A stretch of 13,255 nucleotides of DNA from NCBI GenBank assembly GCA_009776345.1, contig WRLS01000044.1:1-13255 (forward strand), read 5' to 3'. Numbering within the stretch: position 1 is the stretch's first letter; each line of letters begins with the position of its first letter. The notes under the pieces were generated by a model, which ran no database searches, was not told the DNA's origin, and worked only from the letters and a program-made list of their open reading frames with translations. The position numbers were made by a program, and so were the translations under genes. This DNA is from Oscillospiraceae bacterium (GTDB taxonomy: Bacteria; Bacillota; Clostridia; Oscillospirales; Ruminococcaceae). Positions 7,192 to 13,255 of the stretch are shown one piece after another.

Positions 7192-7262
7192 AAACCACCC
7201 CGGCGCATACGCGCCACCCCTCCAAGGAGGGGAATTTCGGGCGGCAGATTGCCGTCCCTACG
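7192..7262. repeat. Family B dual hairpin plus family D hairpin
   Basis: The AACCACCCC frame (7192-7201) is followed by GGCGC/GCGCC and CCCCTCC/GGAGGGG hairpins. Then comes TTTCGGG with a GGGCGGCA/TGCCGTCCC stem (7239-7257) ending CCCTACGG. It abuts the 3' end of the DUF4015-type gene. The same B-then-D order recurs at 12344-12417. Confidence 0.6.
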
Positions 7263-7266
7263 GCCT

Positions 7267-8475
7267 TCAGCTCAAAACGTATTCTTTTATCAAATGCTCC
7301 GCAAGGGCGTTTAGCTGTGCTTGTGTTTGCTCGTCGGTAAGTGCGCGGAGCAGCGGGATTATGCGGGTGTTTTCGTTTTGCGTCTTTATATAATCGAGCG
7401 TCTGCGAAACCGTTGCGGCGGGGTCGGCGGCGGGGCGGGTTACAAAAACGCCTTCGGCGAGGTAGCCCTCCGCCAGATCCTCCGGCAGGATTGATATCAT
7501 AACTTCACCCGCTAAATCAAGCGGGCTGCCGCCATAACGCGCGTCCCGGAATGTATGGCCAACGGCGATGGCAGGTATATGAAGCGCGGTGCGGGCGCCC
7601 AAAGGCGAAAGCGCTTTTTCGGCCTGTGAAACAAATGCTTTGAGCGCGTCCGCGCGTGATTGCCGCGCGGCGTCCCGCCCGTAAAAAGCGGAGCCTGTCA
7701 TATCGTCGGGGAAGCGCATACCGTCCAGGACCACCATCGCCGCGCCCGACTGCGCCAGCTCTACGGCGATATCGCAAAGGTAATCGCGCACAGGCTGGGC
7801 ATACGGGTTCGACCAGGGCTTCCCGCCTTGGTCGCGGAAATTATCCAGCCACAGCATCTCGGAATTGCCGTAATGGATGGCGTTGCGGACACGGTCGCCC
7901 CTTGCGCATATGGGGTCGCTGAAGGTCTGCATCCGGGCTATCAGATAGTACCCGCCCTCGTTTAAAATTTTCGTAAGGGACGCGAGGTCAATCATCTGCT
8001 CGGCGGGCGCGCCCCAATTGATCGCGGTTTCATTTGTTGTGCGGTAAAGTATGCGCCCTTGATTATTTTTTACGTCGAGCATTACGGCGTTTATCCCATC
8101 CGGCAAACCGCGCAGGAATTCTAGCGCCGAAGCGCTGTCTAAAGCCGCCGAAAACGGCATATACACCGCGCGGAGTTCCTCCGGCGGCTGCGGGGCGGCG
8201 GGTTCGGGCTTCGGCTGGGGCGGTTGAGGTTGAGGGGGCGGGGTGGGCTCGGGTTCGGGCTGTGCTGTATCATCGGCGGGGAGCTGGGGAGTTACGCGCT
8301 CCCCCAAGCCCATAATAAAGCTGCTTATCGGCCCGTATGCGCTTATGCCCACAAACACCAGCGCCACGGCCAAAACAATCCCTATGATAACCGACAGCGG
8401 ATGAGGCGCGGCGCGGTAAGGCCCGCGGTCCATGCGCCCGCGCTTGATTTTATGGCCGATAGCTTTTTTTGGCAT
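7267..8475 (-). CDS. Membrane-anchored DUF4015-type putative glycoside hydrolase
   Basis: A 402-aa protein in three parts: a basic cytoplasmic N-terminus (1-26), one transmembrane segment (about 27-48), and a Pro/Glu/Gln-rich extracytoplasmic linker (66-98) leading to a barrel-like domain (101-402). The domain opens with AVYMPFSAALDSASALEFL and INAVMLDVKNNQGRILY, which is how DUF4015 (putative glycoside hydrolase) proteins begin. The strand usually reading FDYVRFP is LDGMRFPDD (250-258) here. That fits a wall- or polysaccharide-active enzyme tethered outside the membrane, but substrate and catalytic residues are not established. The ATG at 8475 has GAGGAGGTG 5 nt upstream, a strong site. Repeats on both sides separate it from other genes, so it is probably monocistronic. 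Confidence 0.72.
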   Translation of the reverse strand: MPKKAIGHKIKRGRMDRGPYRAAPHPLSVIIGIVLAVALVFVGISAYGPISSFIMGLGERVTPQLPADDTAQPEPEPTPPPQPQPPQPKPEPAAPQPPEELRAVYMPFSAALDSASALEFLRGLPDGINAVMLDVKNNQGRILYRTTNETAINWGAPAEQMIDLASLTKILNEGGYYLIARMQTFSDPICARGDRVRNAIHYGNSEMLWLDNFRDQGGKPWSNPYAQPVRDYLCDIAVELAQSGAAMVVLDGMRFPDDMTGSAFYGRDAARQSRADALKAFVSQAEKALSPLGARTALHIPAIAVGHTFRDARYGGSPLDLAGEVMISILPEDLAEGYLAEGVFVTRPAADPAATVSQTLDYIKTQNENTRIIPLLRALTDEQTQAQLNALAEHLIKEYVLS

Positions 8476-8490
8476 TACAGCACCTCCTCG

Positions 8491-8935
8491 TAGTAGTTAG
8501 GAATTAGGAATTGGGAATTAGTAGGGGCGACCCTTGCGGTCGCCCGCAAATTACCGCGATACATCGTGCAATGCGGGCGGCAGGTTGCCGCCCCTACGGC
8601 CTTCGGCAGGATTTAGGTTTTAGGATTGAGGATTTAGGAAGGGAAGGAATTTGTCGTGTCGTCCTTTACTAATTCCTAATTCCTAATTTCTAATTCCTAC
8701 GTGGGCACAACCCCCGCCGCCTGCGGGCGGCACCCCCTTCGTGCGCGAAGGGGGCAAAAAATGCGCAATATTGTTGATTGTCGTGTAATTTCGGGACGCT
8801 CGGGTGTGCGTCCCCTACGGCGCTTCGCAGCGGCGCGGAGCGCCGCAGGTTTTAGGATTTAGGATATAGGTTTTAGGAAGGGAAGAAAATTGTCGTGCCG
8901 TCCTTTACTAATTCCTAATTCCTAATTTCCAATTC
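8491..8935. repeat. Mosaic of palindromic repeats between two genes
   Basis: No gene in this 445-bp gap. It is a chain of modules: TAGGAATT tandem units (8491-8520); family D hairpins GGGCGACC/GGTCGCCC (8525-8545) and GGGCGGCA/TGCCGCCC (8575-8593), the second followed by CTACGG; CTTCGGCAGG and a family A inverted repeat (8600-8702, end CCTACGT); family C (8704-8756); a D-like hairpin GGGACGC/GCGTCCC (8793-8814); a GCGGCGC-GGA-GCGCCGC hairpin (8830-8846); and a second family A unit (8848-8941) that runs into the rnfA-like gene. Two A units with almost the same sequence lie about 240 bp apart. Confidence 0.65.
8704..8756. repeat. Family C double hairpin, copy 1
   Basis: An AACCCCC frame, then CCGCC-TGC-GGGCGG, then a perfect 9-bp stem CCCCCTTCG (8733-8741), loop TGCG, CGAAGGGGG (8746-8754). 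The second copy at 12440-12489 has CCGTC/GGACGG in the first stem, a paired change on both sides. Confidence 0.65.
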
Positions 8936-9535
8936 CTACGTCGGCAGCCCCTGCCCGATAAGGCCGTACAGCGCAAGGGAGAGCAGGCCGATGTATACGA
9001 GCTGTACCGGAAGGCCTCTGAAGGAGCGCGGGACGGGGCTGATTGCCAGGCGCTTCCTTGCGAAATAGAGGATCAGCACCGCCGCTGTGTAGCCTGCCCC
9101 GGCGCCCAGCGCGTATCCGGTTGTTTGCCCGATGCGGAAATCGCCCTGCGCGGAAACATAAAACACGCCGAACATCGCGGTGTTGAAGGTGCTGAGCGGC
9201 AAAATACTGCGTATGCGCGTGAATACCGCCGGGAAAAATGACCGCGAGGACAGATACACCGCCGCGTAAACCGCCGCCACGCACACAAAATACGCGGGCG
9301 CGCGCATATATGTTACCAAAAACGCGCTGTCCCTGAAAAAGAAGTTTACCGCCGAAACCAGCAAAGACGACAGCAGCAGTATGCCGGTAAACACCCCGCC
9401 ATATAGCATCCCCGCTTTTGGGCAGTTTAAAAACAGCACATACTTATTAAGGCCCAGCACACGGAAAAACAGCGCGTTTTCCATGGCGAGCGCGGTGAGC
9501 GCCATTATAAAAAATGCAGCCACGCCGTTCATCAT
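8936..9535 (-). CDS. RnfA-like membrane protein lacking Fe-S cysteines
   Basis: A 199-aa, six-segment membrane protein of the RnfA/RnfE (NqrD/NqrE) family. Similarity to RnfA is clear at AMENALFFRVLGL, SILPLSTFNTAMFGV and the C-terminal PRSFRGLPVQLVYIGLLSLALYG. In true RnfA one Cys in FLGLCP and one in TTNCAVLG ligate an Fe-S cluster between RnfA and RnfE. Here the positions align with Asn30 and Thr119. Two other Cys (38 and 85) lie elsewhere; Cys38 in an NCP sequence eight residues on is a possible but shifted substitute. The start ATGATG overlaps the rnfE-like stop (ATGA, 9532-9535). The last Thr codon and TAG stop come from a family A repeat. No rnfB follows. Confidence 0.82.
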   Translation of the reverse strand: MMNGVAAFFIMALTALAMENALFFRVLGLNKYVLFLNCPKAGMLYGGVFTGILLLSSLLVSAVNFFFRDSAFLVTYMRAPAYFVCVAAVYAAVYLSSRSFFPAVFTRIRSILPLSTFNTAMFGVFYVSAQGDFRIGQTTGYALGAGAGYTAAVLILYFARKRLAISPVPRSFRGLPVQLVYIGLLSLALYGLIGQGLPT

Positions 9536-10242
9536 AAATCAACCCTAATCCTAGTATAGCGCGTCTTTTCGCGCGCCTCCCTGCGGCGGTCAGCTAAAAC
9601 CGCCATGTAAGTCAGCCGTTTTGAAATGCTCCTCAGTACCGCAAGGAAAAAACCAACATATATAAAACCGAAAAACGGGATAAGCACACCGGGCAGTCTG
9701 AACACTATGGGTACCGGGGCGCCCCAGATTGTGCCGGAGCCGAAATACTCCCGCGGAAGCGCGACCGCGAACATCATAAGGGCGAACACGGCGGTGTGCC
9801 GCAAAAAATCCCTCAGTGCGCCTGCCAGCCTGTCTTTTGCAGGTTTTTCCCTTTCGTTTTTCCCCGTCCGCTCCTCCAGCAAAAGCGCCATGCCGCCCAG
9901 CGCCATTACATACAGGTAGGTCCTGAAATTGTCGTAGACATCGGGCATAATGATACTAATCCAATAACGAGCCGCCATCATCACAAGCGTCGCCGTGCCT
10001 ACGCTCAGAATGGCGCGCTTCCAGTATTCGAGCTTTCCTGCGGCAAAGACGACGACCGCCGCGCTGACAAAATGGATCAGCGCGAACTCCAGCGACATAG
10101 CCGCCGCCGCCCTCAGGCTTATTGCCGTGGCGATTACAAAGGGCAGTGTAATGCTGAGCAGGATTATCGGGCTGCGCTTTGCAAGCATACCGGGGTTAAA
10201 GCTGCGTTTTTTTAGGTATCTTCTTATTTGTGCCGGTTTCAA
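9532..10242 (-). CDS. RnfE-like membrane protein with no cysteine
   Basis: A 236-aa polytopic membrane protein. Position in the operon and the REYFGSGTIWG segment (164-174, compare REIIGNGTL of RnfE), followed by a Pro-rich loop and a last helix, identify it as RnfE/NqrD-like, though strongly diverged. There is not a single Cys, so the two RnfE ligands of the intramembrane cluster are gone. The NPGMLAKRSPIILL start replaces NNxxLVQLLGLCP. A charged loop (123-138) and basic C-terminal tail (219-234) are cytoplasmic by inference. The start is TTG at 10242, chosen for a perfect AGGAGG 7 nt upstream; it overlaps the rnfD-like gene by 47 nt. Loss of similarity elsewhere means identification rests partly on context. 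Confidence 0.75.
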   Translation of the reverse strand: MKPAQIRRYLKKRSFNPGMLAKRSPIILLSITLPFVIATAISLRAAAAMSLEFALIHFVSAAVVVFAAGKLEYWKRAILSVGTATLVMMAARYWISIIMPDVYDNFRTYLYVMALGGMALLLEERTGKNEREKPAKDRLAGALRDFLRHTAVFALMMFAVALPREYFGSGTIWGAPVPIVFRLPGVLIPFFGFIYVGFFLAVLRSISKRLTYMAVLADRRREAREKTRYTRIRVDL

Positions 10243-11206
10243 TTAGCTTCCTCCTGATCCAACCGGCGATTTTCTCGCCGATTATGTCAAAGCCCCATAC
10301 CGCCGCGTTCATCAGCAGAAGCACGAAGGCGAATTCCTCCTCCAGCCGCCCCCAACGACGGAACGTCAGCACCATCGCCGCCGCCGCCGCGCTGTACAGC
10401 GCCTTCGACCAGCCGCGCGCCGGGGACGTGACAGGGTCGCCGAGCATAAACACACTGCCGAAAAGCACCGCGCCGCTCATGCCCTCATACAATACAGTAT
10501 CAAAACGCGCCATCCCCCCGCGCGGGAATATCCAGCAAAGGGCGCAGAACACGGCGATAAACACCACAGGCATCTGCCAGCGGACGGCCCTGCGTAAAAC
10601 AAGGTATAATAGACAAGTTAGGATTACTAAAATATTAGTGGCGCCCATCGGGCCGGGGAAATTGCCGAACGCCATCTCCTGCCAGTCATAACCGGGGATG
10701 CCGCCCAGCATCATCGTAAAAGCGGGGGATACTGCGGTGACAACATCCGCCCCCGGGGATATCGGGAGAAGCTCCAGCGGGATGGGGTAGGAGAACACAA
10801 GGGACGGGAAACAGACCGTGACAAACGCGATCCCTGCGGCGGCGGGGTTAAAGATATTATGCCCCGTGCCGCCGAATGGATGCTTGGCGGCAAATATGCC
10901 GAATACCGCCGCCACCGCCGTGACATACAGCGGGATGGACGCGGGGAGCATCAGCGGGATCATCATGCCTGTAATGACGGCGGAAATATCATGTGTGACG
11001 GGCTTTTTCCCGCGGGCGGCAAGGCACAGCACGTCCGCCAGGCACGCGGATACTATCCCGGTGAGCATCAGCACCGCTACGCGCACGCCGTAATAATAAA
11101 AGCACATCCCGTAGATTACCAGCATAGAGAGCGCCACATCGCCCATGATTACACGTGTATGCTCATGGTAGTGGATATGCGGGGCGGGGCGGGGGCTAAT
11201 CTTCAC
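10196..11206 (-). CDS. RnfD-like membrane protein, flavin-site Thr replaced
   Basis: RnfD/NqrB-family membrane subunit; in Rnf it holds FMN covalently bound to a Thr in a (S/G)AT motif. From the GTG at 11206 the product is 336 aa. Family features are an N-terminal SPRPAPHIHYHEHT, KKPVTHDISAVITGMM, KHPFGGTGHNIFNPA (about 108-122), a C-terminal MLGDPVTSP and EFAFVLLLMN. The flavin site reads DVVTAVSPAF, with Ser160 where Thr is expected, and the following GxxGGxIGE motif reads GPMGAT. I chose GTG at 11206 because GGGAGG lies 9 nt upstream. ATGs at 11215 (site directly adjacent) or 11236 (no site) are alternatives. It overlaps the rnfC-like 3' end by 11 nt. No rnfG follows, unlike canonical rnfCDGEAB. 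Confidence 0.88.
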   Translation of the reverse strand: MKISPRPAPHIHYHEHTRVIMGDVALSMLVIYGMCFYYYGVRVAVLMLTGIVSACLADVLCLAARGKKPVTHDISAVITGMMIPLMLPASIPLYVTAVAAVFGIFAAKHPFGGTGHNIFNPAAAGIAFVTVCFPSLVFSYPIPLELLPISPGADVVTAVSPAFTMMLGGIPGYDWQEMAFGNFPGPMGATNILVILTCLLYLVLRRAVRWQMPVVFIAVFCALCWIFPRGGMARFDTVLYEGMSGAVLFGSVFMLGDPVTSPARGWSKALYSAAAAAMVLTFRRWGRLEEEFAFVLLLMNAAVWGFDIIGEKIAGWIRRKLIETGTNKKIPKKTQL

Positions 11207-12263
11207 TTTCCTCATCCTCCCGCCGTGCCAATTCATGTGTCAGTGCATACTGCTTCGCCGCGATTGCCGAGCCTGATATGTCCAGGCGGGATGGGCAGAT
11301 GTAGCTGCAGGTGCCGCATCCCAGGCAAAGGTGGGCGTCGTAGTCCATAAGATATTTATAAAACCCGGAGCGGACGAATTTGTTGATGTACATGGGGGAA
11401 AGCCCGCGCGGGCAGACCCGTTCGCAACGGCTGCAGCCTATACAGCTGAGCCCCCTGTCGGTCTTCGCGTCCTTGATTGCGAGGACGGCCTTGGTTGTGT
11501 AGGTTACCAGCGTGCGCTCCGTGTCCATTATGGCAACGCCCGTCATCGAGCCGCCGCAGACCACGCGGGAAGGTTCGTCAACCAGGCCGCACCGCTCCAA
11601 TATCTGCTGGACCGTCATGCCGATGGAAACCTCCATATTCATGGGGTTCGCAACACAGTTCCCCGCAACCGTAATAAAAACAGTGCTTTGGCGTTTTCCC
11701 GTGGCTGCCGCCCTGTATAGGTGGATGAGCGCGCCCGCGCCGACGATCAGCTTGCGGCCTTTTTGTTTCCCGAGGATCGACGCCTGCGGCCTTGCGGGGT
11801 AACCGCCGCGCAGCCTGGAGATTTTGAAGCCTTCTATAGAGCGCGGGATGCGCATGGAAAGGTCGGTAATATGCTTGTACGCCACGATGTATACAGCGTC
11901 AGTCCCCGCGATTTTACAGCATAGCCCGATTCCGCCCAGCGCCTCTTCCCGCAGTTTCAGCAGCGGGCCGATCTTGCTGGAAACATAAGGCTCGTCGTCG
12001 ATTGCGTCGGCGATTACCGCCACGGCCTTGCCCTTCGCGCGGGAGAGTTTGCGGTGCAGGAAAACGCCGTCCCGCTCATCGACAATACCGGCGGCGCGCG
12101 CGATGTCAATTAAATCATCCGCGCTGAGAGACGATATATCGCCGCTGACCGCGCGGTCTATTAAAAGGGACTGCGTCTGCGGGTTCACAAAGCGCAGCAA
12201 CGGGTTGGAAAGGGCAGGCTCCTTGTGCTGGGCAAGGACGGTGCCTTTGGAGAATATGGACAT
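11196..12263 (-). CDS. RnfC-like protein: two [4Fe-4S] motifs, degenerate NADH site
   Basis: First gene of the Rnf-like operon, 355 aa against roughly 430 or more for RnfC. The N-terminal FSKGTVLAQHKEP and AVSGD match the start of RnfC's barrel-sandwich domain, but most of that domain is missing. The nucleotide loop, normally AGIVGMGGAGFPTHVKL, reads AGIVDERDGVFLHRKL (59-73). ECEPY reads DDEPY (89-93), losing a Cys. An SLBB-like part (196-262, VAGNCVANPMNMEVSIGM) is well kept. Two ferredoxin-type clusters are intact: Cys274/277/280/284 and Cys313/316/319/323. The ATG at 12263 has AAGGAGT 5 nt upstream. It probably sits peripherally on the cytoplasmic face and carries electrons through its clusters, but direct NADH oxidation looks lost. 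Confidence 0.87.
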   Translation of the reverse strand: MSIFSKGTVLAQHKEPALSNPLLRFVNPQTQSLLIDRAVSGDISSLSADDLIDIARAAGIVDERDGVFLHRKLSRAKGKAVAVIADAIDDEPYVSSKIGPLLKLREEALGGIGLCCKIAGTDAVYIVAYKHITDLSMRIPRSIEGFKISRLRGGYPARPQASILGKQKGRKLIVGAGALIHLYRAAATGKRQSTVFITVAGNCVANPMNMEVSIGMTVQQILERCGLVDEPSRVVCGGSMTGVAIMDTERTLVTYTTKAVLAIKDAKTDRGLSCIGCSRCERVCPRGLSPMYINKFVRSGFYKYLMDYDAHLCLGCGTCSYICPSRLDISGSAIAAKQYALTHELARREDEESED

Positions 12264-12283
12264 TTGGACTCCTTAGTATAGTA

Positions 12284-12552
12284 GCTGGGAATTAGGAATT
12301 AGGAATTAGGAAGGGAAGGGGCAATAAGATTTATCCCTATTTTGAACCACCCCGTCAGGCTACGCCTGCCACCCCTCCAAAGGAGGGGAATTTCGGGCGG
12401 GAAAACCCCGCCCCTACAGCGGCGCGAAGCGCCGCAGGCGCAACCCCCACCGTCTGCGGACGGCACCCCCTTCGTGCGCGAAGGGGGCAGGGGATAGGTG
12501 CAAATTATCGCGACGCATCGTACAATGCGGGCGACCGCGAGGGTCGCCCCTA
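12284..12552. repeat. Mosaic of palindromic repeats in divergent intergenic region
   Basis: Fills the space between the rnfC-like gene and the MecA-like gene. In order: TAGGAATT tandem units (12288-12321); a family B dual hairpin (12344-12390); a family D hairpin GGGCGGG/CCCGCCC with CCTAC (12395-12417); a GCGGCGC-GAA-GCGCCGC hairpin (12419-12435); family C (12440-12489); and another D hairpin GGGCGACC/GGTCGCCC with CTACGG (12529-12555). The same modules occur at 7192 and 8491. Promoters for both divergent genes must lie here, but I cannot pick out a convincing one. Confidence 0.65.
12440..12489. repeat. Family C double hairpin, copy 2
   Basis: CCGTC-TGC-GGACGG followed by CCCCCTTCG (12466-12474), loop TGCG, CGAAGGGGG (12479-12487). 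The second stem is identical to copy 1 at 8704-8756; the first stem differs by a compensated pair. Confidence 0.65.
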
Positions 12553-12583
12553 CGGATTGCAAGAAAGGGAAGGGGCGGGGGTT

Positions 12584-13156
12584 TTGGAATTCTTTTTGAT
12601 GAAGGACGGGAGGCTGAAAATCGCCCTTACAAAACCCGAAGCCGAAAACCTGCCCGTAAGCTTGGACCTGTTCGATTTAAGCTGCGCCGAGGCGCGGCGG
12701 ATGATGGTGGGTTTTCTGGAGCGCGCAAAATCCGAAACGGGCTTTTCTCCACGGGATTCCAAGCTGTTTGTAGAAATCTGCCCGGATAAATCGGGCGGGT
12801 ACGCGCTTTATTTTACAGTGCTGGACAGGAAAGCCGGAAGCGGCGGCCTTTATCGGATAAAGCCGCTGGTCTTTGCGTTTAAAAACGCCGACGACCTTTT
12901 AAGCGGCTGTGTGGAAACCGCGCGGCTGTATGGGCACCGTATTATAGACAGCTCGCTTTACCGCTACAGGGAACGGTATATGCTTATTGTTTACCCGCTG
13001 GATTACAGCGACCGCCTGTCATCCTACCTGCTGGGAGAATACGCCAAAAAGACAGGGGACGGGGATGTATACGCCGCGCATATTGCGGAGCATGGGAAAG
13101 CGATTATTGGGACGGGCGCGCTGGAAATTATGGCGAAGCATTTTGATGATTCGTGA
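12584..13156 (+). CDS. MecA-like adaptor protein (ClpC/competence family)
   Basis: A 190-aa protein resembling MecA, the adaptor that delivers substrates to the ClpC-ClpP protease in Firmicutes. The C-terminal half is characteristic: LYRIKPLVFAFKNADDLL (89-106), SSLYRYRERYMLIVYPLD (123-140) and YAAHIAEHGKAIIGTGALEIMAKHF (163-187), compare the MecA SSLYKY and EYGK segments. The N-terminus MEFFLMKDGRLKIAL is the short substrate-binding part. It is somewhat shorter than B. subtilis MecA (about 218 aa), mainly in the acidic linker. The frame opens upstream at a TTG at 12557, but TTG at 12584 fits the family N-terminus and has GGAAGGGG 9 nt upstream; no ATG is suitably placed (the next, 12599, would cut the first strand). 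It is the only plus-strand gene, divergent from the Rnf-like operon. Confidence 0.8.
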   Translation: MEFFLMKDGRLKIALTKPEAENLPVSLDLFDLSCAEARRMMVGFLERAKSETGFSPRDSKLFVEICPDKSGGYALYFTVLDRKAGSGGLYRIKPLVFAFKNADDLLSGCVETARLYGHRIIDSSLYRYRERYMLIVYPLDYSDRLSSYLLGEYAKKTGDGDVYAAHIAEHGKAIIGTGALEIMAKHFDDS

Positions 13157-13172
13157 TGTGCAGTGCGTATAA

Positions 13173-13255
13173 AACCACCCCGTCCGGCTGCGCCGTCCAC
13201 CCCTCCAAAGGAGGGGAATTACGCCCTGTTTTATCCTAAATTCCCCTCCTTTGGA
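13173..13255. repeat. Family B repeat followed by an inverted partial copy
   Basis: A family B unit (13173-13220) with CGGC/GCCG and CCCCTCC-AAA-GGAGGGG hairpins lies 16 nt after the mecA-like stop. The segment 13204-13220 is repeated exactly in reverse complement at 13239-13255, with an 18-nt spacer, so a 17-bp stem can form. The second copy is cut by the window end. It could end the mecA-like transcript. Confidence 0.6.

Larger units (their letters stand above)
6738..7266. other. 529-bp gene-free interval filled with repeats
   Basis: No credible gene on either strand; the short frames here are repeat translations. In order it holds TAGGAATT tandem units (6755-6788), an 87-bp palindrome-ended insert (6807-6893), a unique AT-rich stretch with TTTATTCCTAATACC (about 6960-6980), a unique stretch (6985-7090), two adjacent GC hairpins (7096-7140) and a dual-hairpin repeat plus GGGCGGCA hairpin (7192-7262). 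The deoC promoter should lie in this interval. Confidence 0.6.

Noticed and set aside
7028..7314. Short open frames on both strands around 7028-7314
   Set aside because: They translate hairpin repeats (CCGGGG, CTTCTTTGC and family B/D units) and have no supporting binding site or family similarity.
8491..8702. CRISPR-like array from repeated TAGGAATT and TTTAGG units
   Set aside because: Units are short, imperfect and directly adjacent or inverted. There are no evenly sized unique spacers and no cas genes.
8936..10242. Ordinary rnfE and rnfA
   Set aside because: Fold and order fit, but the conserved cluster cysteines are missing in both, so I call them Rnf-like without gene symbols.
12299..12562. 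87-codon minus-strand frame
   Set aside because: It lies wholly within the palindromic repeat mosaic; the peptide is a translation of repeats.

Overview
The window reads as chromosomal DNA from a Clostridia-type Firmicute, most likely an uncultured, GC-rich Oscillospirales-like gut anaerobe. The grounds are strong AGGAGG-type ribosome binding sites, use of GTG and TTG starts, and the gene set: Obg, PfkA, DeoB/DeoC, CsrA, a MecA-like adaptor and Rnf-family subunits. No rRNA, tRNA, CRISPR array, integrase or transposase is visible. The taxonomic placement is inference.

Layout. All genes except the last lie on the minus strand. From left to right: obg GTPase (160-1434); pfkA (1810-2808), with a good sigma-A-type promoter and flanked by two inverted copies of a MITE-like palindromic element; a tight group of four genes transcribed deoC, deoB, csrA, MFS transporter (6737 down to 3201), with overlaps or gaps of 1-27 nt; a membrane-anchored DUF4015-type putative glycoside hydrolase (7267-8475); a four-gene Rnf-like operon transcribed rnfC-, rnfD-, rnfE-, rnfA-like (12263 down to 8936); and, divergent on the plus strand, a short MecA-like adaptor (12584-13156).

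Most unusual point. The Rnf-like operon keeps recognisable C, D, E and A subunits, all open and translationally coupled, but lacks rnfG and rnfB. The surviving subunits have lost most of the known redox chemistry. The E-like protein has no cysteine at all. The A-like protein has Asn and Thr where the intramembrane Fe-S ligands should be. The D-like protein has Ser in place of the flavinylated Thr. The C-like protein has lost the glycine-rich NADH/FMN loop and much of its N-terminal domain, but keeps two perfect four-Cys [4Fe-4S] motifs. This looks like a repurposed, stripped Rnf membrane platform rather than a decaying one.

Intergenic DNA. Almost every gap is a mosaic of small palindromic repeat families: TAGGAATT/TTTAGG runs, a dual hairpin ending CCCCTCCAAAGGAGGGG, a CCCCCTTCG/CGAAGGGGG hairpin, GGGCG-stem hairpins followed by CTAC, and a GGCAAAACACCCGTC-ended element. 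Several families keep base pairing while the stem sequence changes between copies, so structure rather than sequence seems to be maintained. In at least two genes the repeat supplies the stop codon. A compact four-way-junction palindrome lies at 45-116, downstream of obg.

Functional themes: ribosome assembly (Obg), glycolysis (PfkA), deoxyribonucleoside salvage feeding glycolysis (DeoB, DeoC), post-transcriptional control (CsrA), regulated proteolysis (MecA-like) and an unexplained membrane complex.
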